Assembly: GCF_016651435.1 (NCBI RefSeq)
Contig: NZ_JAEPRJ010000001.1
Span: forward strand, 1,240,001-1,304,000
Source: Catonella massiliensis
GTDB taxonomy: Bacteria > Bacillota > Clostridia > Lachnospirales > Lachnospiraceae
Direction: 5' to 3'
Length of the DNA: 64,000 bases
Shown: piece by piece, positions 9,081 through 18,779 of the stretch
Position numbering within the stretch: position 1 is the stretch's first letter
How the letters are laid out: each line of letters begins with the position of its first letter
The notes under the pieces: generated by a model
The model's database searches: none
What the model was told of the DNA's origin: nothing
What the model saw: the letters and a program-made list of their open reading frames with translations, nothing else
Program-made: the position numbers and the translations under genes

Positions 9081-9234
9081 AACTTATTTTCCTTTAAGCG
9101 TTTTAGTTTGCAGATTTATTATAGCAGAAATGATAGTTTTGTAGCAAGGTTTTCAAGGTAAGTGCAATGTCATGTTGCATTTAAGTCCCAAAACTACATG
9201 GGACTATTTGATGAAAACAAGCAAGATAAATGGC

Positions 9235-9263
9235 TTGAAAAAAATATTATTAAATGATAAAAT
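9235..9263 (+). promoter_or_regulatory. Sigma-A type promoter of alaS
   Basis: TTGAAA (9235-9240), a 17-bp spacer, and TAAAAT (9258-9263). Transcription would start near 9270, giving a leader of about 38 bases with GGAGG at 9296-9300. No T-box is present in so short a leader. Confidence 0.7.
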
Positions 9264-9307
9264 ATTAAGATGACTTTAGATGACAATACCCCTATGGAGG
9301 ATTAGAT

Positions 9308-11974
9308 ATGAAAGCTTATGGAGTTAATGAATTAAGAAGGATGTTCCTTGAGTTCTTTGAGAAAAAAGGACATCTCAAGATGAACAGTTTTTCACTAGTA
9401 CCACATAATGATAACAGCTTGCTTATTATAAATTCGGGTATGGCACCTCTTAAGCCTTATTTCACGGGACAAGAGATACCACCATCTACAAGAGTCTGTA
9501 CCTGTCAGAAGTGTATCCGTACAGGAGATATAGACAATGTAGGTAAGACAGCAAGACATGGTACCTTCTTTGAGATGCTTGGAAACTTCTCCTTTGGAGA
9601 TTATTTTAAGGAAGAGGCAATTCCTTGGGCTTGGGAATTCCTTACAGAGACAGTTGGTATCCCTGCTGACAGACTTTATCCATCAGTATATGTGGATGAC
9701 AATGAGGCGTATGAAATCTGGAATAAGAAGATGAATATCTCTCCTGAGAGAATCTTCAAGTTTGGTAAAGATGATAATTTCTGGGAACATGGCTCAGGTC
9801 CTTGTGGTCCTTGTACAGAGATATACTTCGACAGGGGAGAGAAGTATGGCTGTGGAAAGCCTACCTGTACTGTAGGCTGCGACTGCGACAGGTATATGGA
9901 AGTATGGAATGTTGTATTTTCACAGTTTAATAATGATGGTAAGGGACATTATACAGAGCTTGAACAGAAGAATATCGATACTGGTATGGGACTTGAGAGA
10001 CTTGCTGTAGCTGTACAGGACGTAGATTCCATCTTTGATGTGGATACTCTTTTGGCTCTTAGAAATAAGGTTTGTGAAATAGCAGGAAAGAAATATAAGG
10101 AAAACGAGAAGAATGATGTCTCTATCCGTGTAATTACTGACCATATCCGCTCTGCTACCTTTATGATATCTGACGGCATTATGCCTTCTAACGAAGGTAG
10201 AGGCTATGTGCTTAGAAGAATAATCAGAAGGGCAGACAGACATGGTAAGCTACTTGGCATAGATGGAGCGTTTCTTGTAGGTCTTGCTAAGGCTGTGATT
10301 GCAGGAAGTAAGGATGGTTATCCTGAGCTGGCTGAAAAGCAGGATTTTATTCTAAGTGTAATTGAGCAGGAAGAAGAGAAGTTTGAAAAGACCATAAATC
10401 AGGGACTTGAGATACTTGATGGTATTCAGAAGGATATGGAGGCTAAGGGCGTTAATACTATGTCAGGAGAAGATGCCTTTAAGCTTTATGATACATACGG
10501 CTTCCCTATAGACTTAACTAAGGAAATCCTTGAAGAAAAGGGAATGGACATAGACGAAGAAGCCTTCAAGCAGGCTATGAAGGTGCAGAAGGATACTGCA
10601 AGAAATGCCAGAAAAACCACCAGCTATATGGGTGCCGATGCTACTGTATATGAGCAGATTGATCCTGCTATTAACTCCGAGTATATCGGCTATGACAAGA
10701 CAGAGGCTGAGGGAAAGATTGTTGCTCTTGTAAGTGTAAGCTCTGAGGAGGATGGAGAAGAAAGCACTGTATCAGAAGCACTTACAGATGGAATGACTGG
10801 AGCTGTTATAACCGATGTTACTCCTTTCTATGCTACTAAGGGTGGACAGGTAGGAGATGTAGGTGTAATAACTCTTGGAGATTCTGTATTTGAAGTAAAA
10901 GAGACCATACCTGTGGCAGGCTCTAAGATAGCCCATATAGGTAAGGTTGTAAAGGGAATGTTTAAGGTAGGTGATAAGGTTACCCTTAAGGTTGACAGTG
11001 AGAACCGTATGGCTACCTGTAGAAACCATAGTGCTACCCATCTTTTACAGAAGGCTCTTCGTGAGGTACTTGGAACTCATGTTGAGCAGTCAGGTTCTTA
11101 TCAGGATGCAGGCAGAACCAGATTTGATTTTAGCCATTTCAAGGCTATGACACCTGAGGAGATTAAGGCTGTTGAGAAGCTTGTTAATGACAAGATAGCA
11201 GAGTCGCTTCCTGTTGATACCAAGGTGATGTCAGTTGAAGACGCTAAGAAAAGCGGTGCTATGGCTCTCTTTGGTGAGAAATACGGGGATGAAGTCCGCG
11301 TAGTAGGAATGGGCGAGTTCTCAAAGGAATTCTGTGGCGGTACCCACGTTAAGAATACAGGAATGATAGGTCAGTTTAAGATAATTTCTGAAAGTGGTGT
11401 AGCTGCAGGAATCAGAAGAATTGAGGCTATCACAGGTCATAATGTAATAAAGTACTATGAGAATCTTGAAAATACTATCGCTGAGGCAGCAAAGATAATT
11501 AAAGCAAGTCCTGATAAGCTTGTAGAGAAGGCTAAGCACCTTATGGAGGAGATGAAGGCTCTTCAAAGTGAAAATGAATCACTTAAGAATAAGGCTGCCA
11601 AGGAGGCACTTGGCGATGTTATGGACAAGGTTGTTGAAATCGGTGGAGTTAAGGTCCTATCCGTTGAAATACCTGAAACTGATGGAAATGAGCTTAGAAC
11701 TCTTGGAGATGAGCTTAAGAATAAGCTTGGCGAAGGGCTTATCTTCCTTGCATCCGCTAAGGATGGTAAGGTAAATCTTGTTGCTATGGCTACAGATGGC
11801 GCCGTAAAGGCAGGAGTTCACGCAGGCAACCTTATAAAGACAGTTGCACCTATAGTAGGTGGTGGCGGCGGTGGAAGACCTAATATGGCCCAGGCTGGTG
11901 GAAAGCTTCCTGACAAAATAGGTCAGGCTGTTGAAGCTGTCAAAGACGAGGTTAAGACACAGTTAGGAGCTTAA
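9308..11974 (+). CDS. alaS: Alanyl-tRNA synthetase
   Basis: Class II synthetase charging tRNA-Ala, 888 residues, the full family length. The aminoacylation domain begins YGVNELRRMFLEFFEKKGH. The editing domain has HSATHLLQKAL (HxxxH) and CGGTHV, the zinc-binding residues that deacylate mischarged Ser- and Gly-tRNA. The C-Ala domain ends with GGGGGGRPNMAQAGG. GGAGG precedes the ATG by eight bases. It is transcribed alone, between a good promoter and a 13-bp-stem terminator. Confidence 0.97.
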   Translation: MKAYGVNELRRMFLEFFEKKGHLKMNSFSLVPHNDNSLLIINSGMAPLKPYFTGQEIPPSTRVCTCQKCIRTGDIDNVGKTARHGTFFEMLGNFSFGDYFKEEAIPWAWEFLTETVGIPADRLYPSVYVDDNEAYEIWNKKMNISPERIFKFGKDDNFWEHGSGPCGPCTEIYFDRGEKYGCGKPTCTVGCDCDRYMEVWNVVFSQFNNDGKGHYTELEQKNIDTGMGLERLAVAVQDVDSIFDVDTLLALRNKVCEIAGKKYKENEKNDVSIRVITDHIRSATFMISDGIMPSNEGRGYVLRRIIRRADRHGKLLGIDGAFLVGLAKAVIAGSKDGYPELAEKQDFILSVIEQEEEKFEKTINQGLEILDGIQKDMEAKGVNTMSGEDAFKLYDTYGFPIDLTKEILEEKGMDIDEEAFKQAMKVQKDTARNARKTTSYMGADATVYEQIDPAINSEYIGYDKTEAEGKIVALVSVSSEEDGEESTVSEALTDGMTGAVITDVTPFYATKGGQVGDVGVITLGDSVFEVKETIPVAGSKIAHIGKVVKGMFKVGDKVTLKVDSENRMATCRNHSATHLLQKALREVLGTHVEQSGSYQDAGRTRFDFSHFKAMTPEEIKAVEKLVNDKIAESLPVDTKVMSVEDAKKSGAMALFGEKYGDEVRVVGMGEFSKEFCGGTHVKNTGMIGQFKIISESGVAAGIRRIEAITGHNVIKYYENLENTIAEAAKIIKASPDKLVEKAKHLMEEMKALQSENESLKNKAAKEALGDVMDKVVEIGGVKVLSVEIPETDGNELRTLGDELKNKLGEGLIFLASAKDGKVNLVAMATDGAVKAGVHAGNLIKTVAPIVGGGGGGRPNMAQAGGKLPDKIGQAVEAVKDEVKTQLGA

Positions 11975-12005
11975 TTAAAATAGTTAATGTTTTAGAATAA
12001 ATGGA

Positions 12006-12045
12006 AAGTCACTATAATTGGGATTTAACTATATTATAGTGACTT
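12006..12045 (+). terminator. Probable terminator of alaS
   Basis: AAGTCACTATAAT (12006-12018) and ATTATAGTGACTT (12033-12045) form a perfect 13-bp stem with a 14-base loop. The following sequence (CTTTGTG) is only weakly U-rich. Confidence 0.65.
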
Positions 12046-12070
12046 CTTTGTGATATGCAAAGGAGCTTAT

Positions 12071-13501
12071 ATGTCGCTTTCGAGCCTGTTTTTTGTACTG
12101 TGTTTCTTGCCTATAATGGCAATGATATACTTTACTACAACTGTAGTTGGATATAAAAATAGAATTATATTGATTTTTTCTTTGCTTTTCTATTCTTTTG
12201 GAGGAGTAAGCTATCTTGTACTTCTTATGGTTATGACTGCCATAGGTTGGATTTCAGGTGTAAAAATAGAAACTGCACCAGATAAAAATACTAAGAAGAA
12301 GTGGCTTATATTTTCAATTGTTGTCTTTGTTTTGGTGCTTGGTATATTTAAGTATACTAATTTTTTTGTGGGAACAGTTACTTCTATTGCAGGAATTAAC
12401 TGGAAGCCACTAGCAATTGCACTTCCTATGGGAATATCATTTTATACATTTAAGCTTATTTCATATGTGACTGATGTTTATACGGGAAAATGCAGCGCGG
12501 AAGAGCATTACAGTGTTTTGCTTTTATACACATCTATATTCCCTCAGGCTTTGCAGGGACCGATTGAGAGATATAAGGATATTAAAGATGAGATTTATAA
12601 TAGGGATACTAGAGCTTATGATATATCTGAGGGTATTTACAGGTTTGCAGTAGGTCTGGCCAAAAAGACCATTCTTGCTGACCATATAGGAGAACTTGCC
12701 AACACACTTTCACCTGTCACTGAGTCTATATCAGGAGCTACAATGCTTGCTGTCTGGGTGGGCTCTCTTTGCTATGCAATGCAGCTATATCTTGATTTTT
12801 CTGCTTATACCGATATGGCAATTGGTGTAGGCCGAATCCTCGGCTTTCATTTTACCGAGAACTTCAATTATCCCTATGTTGCTACTTCAGTAAAGGATTT
12901 TTGGAGAAGATGGCATATAACACTAAGCAGTTTTTTTAGAGACTACGTGTATATCCCTCTGGGAGGTAACAGAGCAGGGCTTCTTAGAACCGGCTTTAAT
13001 CTTTTTGTAGTATGGATGCTTACAGGTCTTTGGCATGGTGCAAGTTGGAACTTCGTGCTTTGGGGGTTATTCTATATGCCTTTTATAATGATTGAAAACT
13101 GGTGGAAAAAGATGAATTTCCCTCTATTTCCTAGAATCATAAGACAGGTAATTACAATCTTTATTATTAACTTTGCGTGGCTATTATTTAGATACAGCGA
13201 TATCAATCAGCTAAAGGAAGTTATTTCAATCTTCCTTGGAATTAAAAGTAATGGATTTAGCATATCTACTGTAAATATTAGTATACAGAATAATATATTT
13301 ATAATCATAGCCTGTGTTTTATCCTGTACGCCTGTATTTAGTTTATTAGGTAAAATGATATCTGCCAAGGCTTGTAACAGTAGAAGTGCAGCTTGCCTTT
13401 ATCAGGGAATGCGCACTTTATTCTGTCTTATTTTGCTTTTACTATCATTAGCAGCCATGGCAGGAAATAGCTTTACTCCATTCCTTTATAATCAGTTTTA
13501 A
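12071..13501 (+). CDS. MBOAT family O-acyltransferase (AlgI/DltB-like)
   Basis: Multi-pass membrane acyltransferase, 476 residues, that moves acyl (usually acetyl) groups across the membrane onto an extracellular polymer. Family marks are PMGISFYTFKLISYVTDVY, GPIERY, YLDFSAYTDMAIGVGRILG, DFWRRWHITLSSFFRDYVY, and the catalytic histidine in LTGLWHGASWNF. The ATG at 12071 follows AGGAG; an upstream in-frame GTG at 12050 has no ribosome binding site. It is followed 19 bp later by a DHHW protein, the usual partner, so the pair probably O-acetylates a cell-surface polysaccharide. Confidence 0.93.
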   Translation: MSLSSLFFVLCFLPIMAMIYFTTTVVGYKNRIILIFSLLFYSFGGVSYLVLLMVMTAIGWISGVKIETAPDKNTKKKWLIFSIVVFVLVLGIFKYTNFFVGTVTSIAGINWKPLAIALPMGISFYTFKLISYVTDVYTGKCSAEEHYSVLLLYTSIFPQALQGPIERYKDIKDEIYNRDTRAYDISEGIYRFAVGLAKKTILADHIGELANTLSPVTESISGATMLAVWVGSLCYAMQLYLDFSAYTDMAIGVGRILGFHFTENFNYPYVATSVKDFWRRWHITLSSFFRDYVYIPLGGNRAGLLRTGFNLFVVWMLTGLWHGASWNFVLWGLFYMPFIMIENWWKKMNFPLFPRIIRQVITIFIINFAWLLFRYSDINQLKEVISIFLGIKSNGFSISTVNISIQNNIFIIIACVLSCTPVFSLLGKMISAKACNSRSAACLYQGMRTLFCLILLLLSLAAMAGNSFTPFLYNQF

Positions 13502-13520
13502 TCCAAGTTAAGGAGTTTAT

Positions 13521-15008
13521 ATGAACGAAAAAAACATTTGGCATAAGATAAGGGTTGCACTTATGTCTATAACTGTTATGGTTTTTATGATAATAGGATT
13601 CTTAATATTTATAAGGCCAACTGAATCTGAGCTTGAAAAGAGAAAACTTGCGGTATTTCCTAGCCCTACAACCCGTACTGTACTTGATGGAAGTTTTTTT
13701 AAGGATATTGTGACCTGGTATGCGGACACCTATCCTCTAAGAGAGAAGATGATTGCATTTCAGTCGAATGCCGAAGAGATATATGGAATCAGAGATACAG
13801 TGATTTATGGTGACACAGGGCAGACAGCAGATGCAATTCCAAGTGGAAATGAGGAAACTGCTCCCATTATATCCAATATAGATGAGGAAACTTCCGATAA
13901 TACCGTGGACGAGAGCACATCAGACGAGGATAACAGTACACGGCAAGAACAAAACATAGATAACGCCTCAACATCAGCAGTTAAGGAAATTGCTGAAAAC
14001 GCTACAGTATCAGGAAGCGCCGATACTGTAACAAAGTCCAATGAGAATATTAATGTGCAGAATAAGAAGGAGAACAGTAAGGATAAGCCCCTTAAGGATG
14101 GAACATTAAAGGTTCAGCCTGAGGTGGCGGGAACAGTCTATATAGCCGAAAACAGAGGCTTCACTCTTTATTATTTTTATAAAAAGGGAGCTGATTTGTA
14201 TGCATCCATGCTCAATACTGTAGCTAAAAAAGTTGAAAATACAGCTTCCTTGTATGATATAGTAGTTCCTAACAGCTTTGGAGTAAATCTTGATGAGGAT
14301 ATTCAAAAGAGCATGAATACATCCAACCAAGGGGAGGCAATTGACTATATCTACAAGAGGCTTAATCCGTCTATTAAGACTGTTGAGACCTACAAGCAGC
14401 TTAGAAATCACAACTCAGAATATCTGTATTTTAAGACAGACCACCACTGGACAGCTCTTGGTGCATACTATGTGTATAGGAGTTTTTGTGAAGTTAAAGG
14501 TATTACTCCACACGAGTTAAAGGATTATAAGAAGAAGGAATTTCCTGATTTCTTAGGCTCATTTTATGCATACAGCAATCAGTCAAAAGCGCTTGCCAAA
14601 AACCCTGATACTGTAGAAGCCTATATTCCTATCGCTACAAACAAAGAGACTATTACTCCACGTGAAGGAAAGCCTTATACTTATGAGATAATAAGTGATG
14701 CAAATAAATTCTCTGCTGCCAATAAATACCTGGCATTTATTGGAGGAGACCAGCCTTTAATTGAAATAAAGAATCCAAAATTAAGTGATGACAGTTCATG
14801 TATTATAATCAAAGAGTCATATGGTAATGCATTTGTACCTTTCCTTGTGGATCATTATCAGCACGTGTATGTGGTTGATTATAGGTATTATACCGGTAAC
14901 GTTGTTAATCTAGCTAAGAAACACAGTAATACAGACATTGTTTTCTTAAATAATACTGCTGCAACAAGTGTGGAGAAGTCAAAGCTAATGCTTGGGATAT
15001 TTAAGTAG
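13521..15008 (+). CDS. DHHW-family (AlgX/AlgJ-like) secreted acetylation protein
   Basis: A 495-residue protein with one N-terminal membrane helix (~15-33), so anchored outside the cell. An acidic and Ser/Thr-rich linker spans roughly 95-200. The SGNH-like domain carries TDHHWTALGAY near 313-323, the motif that names the family, and a late IIIKESYGNAF block. Such proteins receive acetyl groups from an MBOAT partner, here the preceding gene. AAGGAG precedes the ATG. The target polymer is not identified by the neighbours. Confidence 0.85.
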   Translation: MNEKNIWHKIRVALMSITVMVFMIIGFLIFIRPTESELEKRKLAVFPSPTTRTVLDGSFFKDIVTWYADTYPLREKMIAFQSNAEEIYGIRDTVIYGDTGQTADAIPSGNEETAPIISNIDEETSDNTVDESTSDEDNSTRQEQNIDNASTSAVKEIAENATVSGSADTVTKSNENINVQNKKENSKDKPLKDGTLKVQPEVAGTVYIAENRGFTLYYFYKKGADLYASMLNTVAKKVENTASLYDIVVPNSFGVNLDEDIQKSMNTSNQGEAIDYIYKRLNPSIKTVETYKQLRNHNSEYLYFKTDHHWTALGAYYVYRSFCEVKGITPHELKDYKKKEFPDFLGSFYAYSNQSKALAKNPDTVEAYIPIATNKETITPREGKPYTYEIISDANKFSAANKYLAFIGGDQPLIEIKNPKLSDDSSCIIIKESYGNAFVPFLVDHYQHVYVVDYRYYTGNVVNLAKKHSNTDIVFLNNTAATSVEKSKLMLGIFK

Positions 15009-15019
15009 AAGGAGATGTG

Positions 15020-15604
15020 ATGGCTAAATTATATTTTAGGTACGGTGCTATGAACTGTGGTAAGACAACGGCTCTTTTACAGACGGCACATAATTACTCA
15101 GAAAGTGGACAGAAGGCCATAATAATAAAGCCTGCTGTAGACACAAAGATGAAGTCCTGTGTTACCAGCCGCCTCGGTATAAGTAGAGAAGTAGACCTAC
15201 TGGTTGGGGAAAATGATAATCTTTTTGAGCATTTTGAAGAGAATGGACAAGGACTTGACTGTATACTGGTTGATGAGGTACAGTTTCTTACGGTAGCTCA
15301 GATAGAAGAGCTTTATAGGGTAGCGGTAGTGCTTAATATCCCTGTAATATGCTATGGACTTAGAGCAGACTTTAGGATGGATGGCTTCCCTGCCAGTTCA
15401 AGGTTGTTAGAGCTCGCACATTCTATAACCGAGATGAAAAACGTCTGCGCTTGTGGTAAAAAGGCTACCTGTAACCTTAGGCTAGTTAATAATGTGCCTG
15501 TATTTAAGGGAAATCAGATAGAAATTGATGATTCTGACTTTATATCTTATAAGGCTGTATGCTCAGAATGCTATGAAAGGCTTAAATCTTCTACAAATGC
15601 TTGA
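15020..15604 (+). CDS. tdk: Thymidine kinase
   Basis: Phosphorylates thymidine to dTMP (salvage), type II enzyme of 194 residues. It shows the P-loop YGAMNCGKTTAL, the Walker-B-like DEVQF, and the structural zinc pairs CACGKKATC and CSECY. The ATG at 15020 is preferred over GTG 15017 because GGAG ends at 15014. It follows the DHHW gene by 11 bases, so it may be co-transcribed. It feeds the same nucleotide pool as the nucleoside operon at 50.7-60.4 kb. Confidence 0.95.
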   Translation: MAKLYFRYGAMNCGKTTALLQTAHNYSESGQKAIIIKPAVDTKMKSCVTSRLGISREVDLLVGENDNLFEHFEENGQGLDCILVDEVQFLTVAQIEELYRVAVVLNIPVICYGLRADFRMDGFPASSRLLELAHSITEMKNVCACGKKATCNLRLVNNVPVFKGNQIEIDDSDFISYKAVCSECYERLKSSTNA

Positions 15605-15625
15605 CTTTAGGGCTAAATAATTATA

Positions 15626-15641
15626 TACTACTGTTATAGTA
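15626..15641 (+). promoter_or_regulatory. BlaI/MecI-type operator
   Basis: TACTACTGTTATAGTA is a TACTA-N6-TAGTA dyad very close to the MecI/BlaI operator (TACTAC-ATAT-GTAGTA). A second, partial half-site cluster (ACAGTAGTAGTATA, 15655-15668) lies between it and the gene. The position 49 bp before the repressor start suggests autoregulation. Confidence 0.7.
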
Positions 15642-15689
15642 AAAAAGTCGTAAGACAGTAGTAGTATATTATTGAGTGGGGAGACAGTT

Positions 15690-16061
15690 ATGAGCGAACT
15701 GAGATTACACGAAGGCGAACTGAACATTATGGAACTTCTTTGGTCTAATAAGGAGCTTGCGGCCAAAGATATATCTAAGATTATTAAGGAATATATAGGC
15801 TGGGAGAAAAACACCACATATACTGTAATTAAAAGATTAATAGATAAGGGTGCTGTACAAAGAACAGATCCCGGTTTTATCTGTAGTGCACTTGTGTCGC
15901 AGCGCTCTGTTCGTGAAATTGAGACAAAGAGACTGATAGATCAGTTCTATAATGGCTCATTACAGACGTTTATCAGCGAATACTTAAAGAATCAAAGCCT
16001 TTCAGCAGGCGATATTGCAGAGTTACAGAAGCTTGCTAAGAACTCCAGCAGGAAGTTCTAA
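15690..16061 (+). CDS. BlaI/MecI/CopY family transcriptional repressor
   Basis: A 123-residue winged-helix repressor: LHEGELNIMELLWSNKELAAKDISK, then the recognition segment NTTYTVIKRLIDKGAVQR, and a helical C-terminal dimerisation arm. Members control beta-lactamase, copper export or BlaR-linked genes. No BlaR1 sensor protease, beta-lactamase or copper gene is next to it, so its targets are elsewhere or it controls the flanking genes. ATG 15690 follows GGGGAG; a TTG at 15672 is also in frame but less likely. Confidence 0.88.
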   Translation: MSELRLHEGELNIMELLWSNKELAAKDISKIIKEYIGWEKNTTYTVIKRLIDKGAVQRTDPGFICSALVSQRSVREIETKRLIDQFYNGSLQTFISEYLKNQSLSAGDIAELQKLAKNSSRKF

Positions 16062-16161
16062 AAGAAACTTATAAGTAAACATAGGTGCTTATAGTTTATT
16101 TATTTAACTTACAATATAAATATGCGTAATAAGCAGTAAGAGAACATGATATTATAATAAG

Positions 16162-16197
16162 AGAGTGCACGAAGGCTTTTCCTATCGGCACTCTTTT
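16162..16197 (+). terminator. Terminator after the BlaI-family gene
   Basis: AGAGTGC (16162-16168) pairs with GCACTCT (16188-16194), with inner CGA/TCG and AGG/CCT pairs, followed by T residues through 16197. It separates two convergent genes. Confidence 0.75.
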
Positions 16198-16243
16198 ATG
16201 TTTAACTAAATTATACACTTTTATACATTGTTGCTAAGAAACA

Positions 16244-16786
16244 CTAGAGCAGTTCCTCTACGACGTAGAATAAGCCTGTTTTTTCATCAAACAAAGAGTA
16301 TAGGCGTCTACTATCCTCAGGACTTCCGTCCCAAGCCTTTCTTTGAGCAGTTAGTATCTTGTATTTAGCGTTTGCATCGGAGAGGGCAGTCTTGACGTTT
16401 GTATCTGTTATCTGACTAATTAAGTTAGTCAGATAAAGTTTATATTCATCATCTATATCAGTATAATAATTTTTCAAATCAAAGAAGGTATCAGTTGTTT
16501 CCTGTTTATCAACCTTAATCACATATACCTTAGTACCTTCACCGAACCAGTTAGTATTTTTATACTGAGTTAAAACTTCAGTACCTTTAGGAAGATTGAT
16601 ATGCCAGTTATTATACAACACGTAAGAAGGACTATTAGTAATTACATAGTTTCTTCCATACGAAAATATACTATAGATTAAGAATAAGGACAATAAAGTC
16701 AAAACTATTTCTTTAAGATAATATTTTATGGAAGAATCATCAATAATCTTATATCCTGTATATACTTTATTTCTCAAATATATCAC
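16244..16786 (-). CDS. Hypothetical protein with one membrane segment
   Basis: I do not recognise this 180-residue protein. Residues ~26-46 form one hydrophobic helix (EIVLTLLSLFLIYSIFSYG). The preceding stretch has basic and tyrosine residues, and the following ~130 residues look soluble, so a type II orientation with an extracellular domain is plausible. The first codon is GTG at 16786; a TTG at 16777 has a better-placed AGGTG ribosome binding site. A fair promoter (TTGCAT-17-TAAATT) lies upstream. It is monocistronic and convergent with the BlaI-family gene. Confidence 0.6.
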   Translation of the reverse strand: MIYLRNKVYTGYKIIDDSSIKYYLKEIVLTLLSLFLIYSIFSYGRNYVITNSPSYVLYNNWHINLPKGTEVLTQYKNTNWFGEGTKVYVIKVDKQETTDTFFDLKNYYTDIDDEYKLYLTNLISQITDTNVKTALSDANAKYKILTAQRKAWDGSPEDSRRLYSLFDEKTGLFYVVEELL

Positions 16787-17099
16787 CTGCCTTTTAATAT
16801 AGTGATAGAAACCTTGTTATATTTTTAATTTAGCACTTAACTAACGAATATGCAATAGATTTTATTTAATATTAAGAAATGTAAGATGCCTTAAGAAAGC
16901 CTCTTTACTACAGGTATTTATGAATATGAGAGATAGGTTTCTTATAATAACTATTCGCGAAACCCAAGTTTAACGAATAGATACCGCAGGAATCATACTT
17001 CTTGCCTGGACTTAGTATTTATAACATAAATGGGACTGTCTCACAAGAAATAAATCATCCTAAATTTATCCTATGTACAGTCCCATTTCAAAGTTATAT
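16787..17099. other. 313-bp intergenic region
   Basis: This AT-rich stretch contains the promoter of the hypothetical gene at its left end, a 7-bp inverted repeat CTATTCG/CGAATAG at 16951-16957 and 16974-16980 with an unrelated TAACGAATA copy near 16842, and the terminator of the GHL10 gene at its right end. I see no coding frame with a ribosome binding site. Confidence 0.5.
17028..17088 (-). terminator. Terminator-like hairpin after the GHL10 gene
   Basis: AAATGGGACTGT (17028-17039) and ACAGTCCCATTT (17077-17088) form a perfect 12-bp stem with a long 37-base loop just after the stop codon on the minus strand, followed by a T-rich tract. Confidence 0.65.
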
Positions 17100-18767
17100 T
17101 TATTTAGATTTTATCACCTTAACCAAATAATTGTATTCATCTATAGCCCCGGTCTTTCTAAGGAAGGCCGGCGTCATATAGTCATATCTGTATACAGAAA
17201 ATCCGGTCAAAGATTTATTCCTGAGACTCGTAACCATACGTCCTAATATATCATGGTTATTCTTCCACTCAGAAGTCTCCTGTGCCTGTGCAAGATGCAT
17301 AGGAAGTGCAATGTATAGTTTGACATTAGGATTGATAACCGTGGCAATCCAGTTATTTATAGTTTGCTCATACGGACATATATTGTGTTCAAATCCCCAG
17401 TATAGCTGAGGAGCTATATAGTCAACATAACCTGATTCCCTACCCCATCTGTCAATGTCCACATAGTACTTGTCATTTGCCCTTAAGTTATTTAGATTTC
17501 CGGCAGGACTTATGCCAAAAGTACGGTTCTTACCTGATTTTTTAACTGTTGCATACACCATCTTAACCATCTTATTGATGTTATTTCTGCGCCAGTCAGC
17601 TATTGACAATGGATTTGACGTATCTGACTTATAGTCATTATATTCATCAGAATCAAACTTTGATGAGTAATTACTGCCAAGTGTAGGATAAAAATAATCA
17701 TCAAAGATTACACCGTCTACATCATAGTTTTTAACTATTTCTGCAACACCGTTATTGATAAGCTTAATTACGTCATCTGATGAAGGATTGTAGTAATACA
17801 TGTTACCAAATTTGAGTACATTTCTGTCATTGTCTTCATCGTCATCATTTAGCCATTTATATGCAGGGCTGCTGGTAGCCAGTTTACCAAAATCAGCCTC
17901 TGTACACACTCGATATGGATTTATATACGCGTGAATCTTAAGGTTCCTTGAGTGTGCAGCATTAACCATTATTGCAAGTGGATCAAAGCCAGGATCTACT
18001 CCCTGTGTACCGGAGGCATACTTAGACCAAGGGAAATATGCAGAACGGTACATAGCATCACTAAATGGCCTTACATGTACGTAGATTTCATTGAGGCCAC
18101 TCGCTGCTATCCTATCAAACATCTCTGTTATTCTGTTGTTAAAGCTATTTAATGTATATCCCTTGCTATTAAACTCTAGGAAGGTAATCCAAGCAGCTCT
18201 CACTTCATTTGTGCTCACAGTAACATTTTTATTTACATTTTGATTACTGTCTGCATTAGCGTTATTACCACCGTTATTATTACTTGCATTATTACCGTTT
18301 GCGGTATTCTTGCTGGCATTTTTACTGTTATCTGTGTTATCTTTAGTATTTGGATTAGTCTGATTGTTATTCGTGTTCATCTTAATCCTCACCTTTTTAA
18401 TTGAGCTGTTGCCTGACTTATCCACTGCATATACAGTGTATATATCATTTTGCGTAACTGTTATTGCTGTACTTATATTCTTGGTTGAGTCAACAGATAC
18501 GTTTTTTACTTTTTTTGAGTAATACGCACTGCCAAAAAATGATTTTCTATGATTTCCAACAGCGTATTTTATAGCTTTAACTGCACTGTTATCTGTGACA
18601 GTTATTTTTAACTTCAATTTCCCGTTATTAACATCTGTATACACGTGACATTTTATATTTGGTGCCATTTTATCCTTTGCATACGCATCGTAGCTGCCAA
18701 AGGTGCTTAAAAGCAACTGAAATACGATAAAGAATGCAAAGAATCTCTTAATAAACTGATTATTCAA
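17100..18767 (-). CDS. Secreted family 10-like (GHL10) glycosyl hydrolase
   Basis: Exported 555-residue protein: signal peptide ~1-30, an Ig-like bacterial domain ~32-130 (DNSAVKAIKYAVGNHRK), an Asn/Thr-rich linker ~130-185, then a GHL10 (DUF187) TIM-barrel domain starting EVRAAWITFLEFNSKGY, with YVHVRPFSDAMY, KIHAYINPYR and DGVIFDDYFYP. Relatives act on peptidoglycan or other cell-wall glycans but few are characterised. The start is TTG at 18767 with GGAGAGGAAGG in front. It lies 12 bp after a large amidase gene in the same direction, which supports a wall-remodelling role. Confidence 0.85.
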   Translation of the reverse strand: MNNQFIKRFFAFFIVFQLLLSTFGSYDAYAKDKMAPNIKCHVYTDVNNGKLKLKITVTDNSAVKAIKYAVGNHRKSFFGSAYYSKKVKNVSVDSTKNISTAITVTQNDIYTVYAVDKSGNSSIKKVRIKMNTNNNQTNPNTKDNTDNSKNASKNTANGNNASNNNGGNNANADSNQNVNKNVTVSTNEVRAAWITFLEFNSKGYTLNSFNNRITEMFDRIAASGLNEIYVHVRPFSDAMYRSAYFPWSKYASGTQGVDPGFDPLAIMVNAAHSRNLKIHAYINPYRVCTEADFGKLATSSPAYKWLNDDDEDNDRNVLKFGNMYYYNPSSDDVIKLINNGVAEIVKNYDVDGVIFDDYFYPTLGSNYSSKFDSDEYNDYKSDTSNPLSIADWRRNNINKMVKMVYATVKKSGKNRTFGISPAGNLNNLRANDKYYVDIDRWGRESGYVDYIAPQLYWGFEHNICPYEQTINNWIATVINPNVKLYIALPMHLAQAQETSEWKNNHDILGRMVTSLRNKSLTGFSVYRYDYMTPAFLRKTGAIDEYNYLVKVIKSK

Positions 18768-18779
18768 CCTTCCTCTCCT

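Noticed and set aside
9184..9205. AGTCCCA/TGGGACT inverted repeat upstream of alaS
   Set aside because: No U-run and only 7 bp; upstream of the alaS promoter, so neither leader nor convincing terminator.
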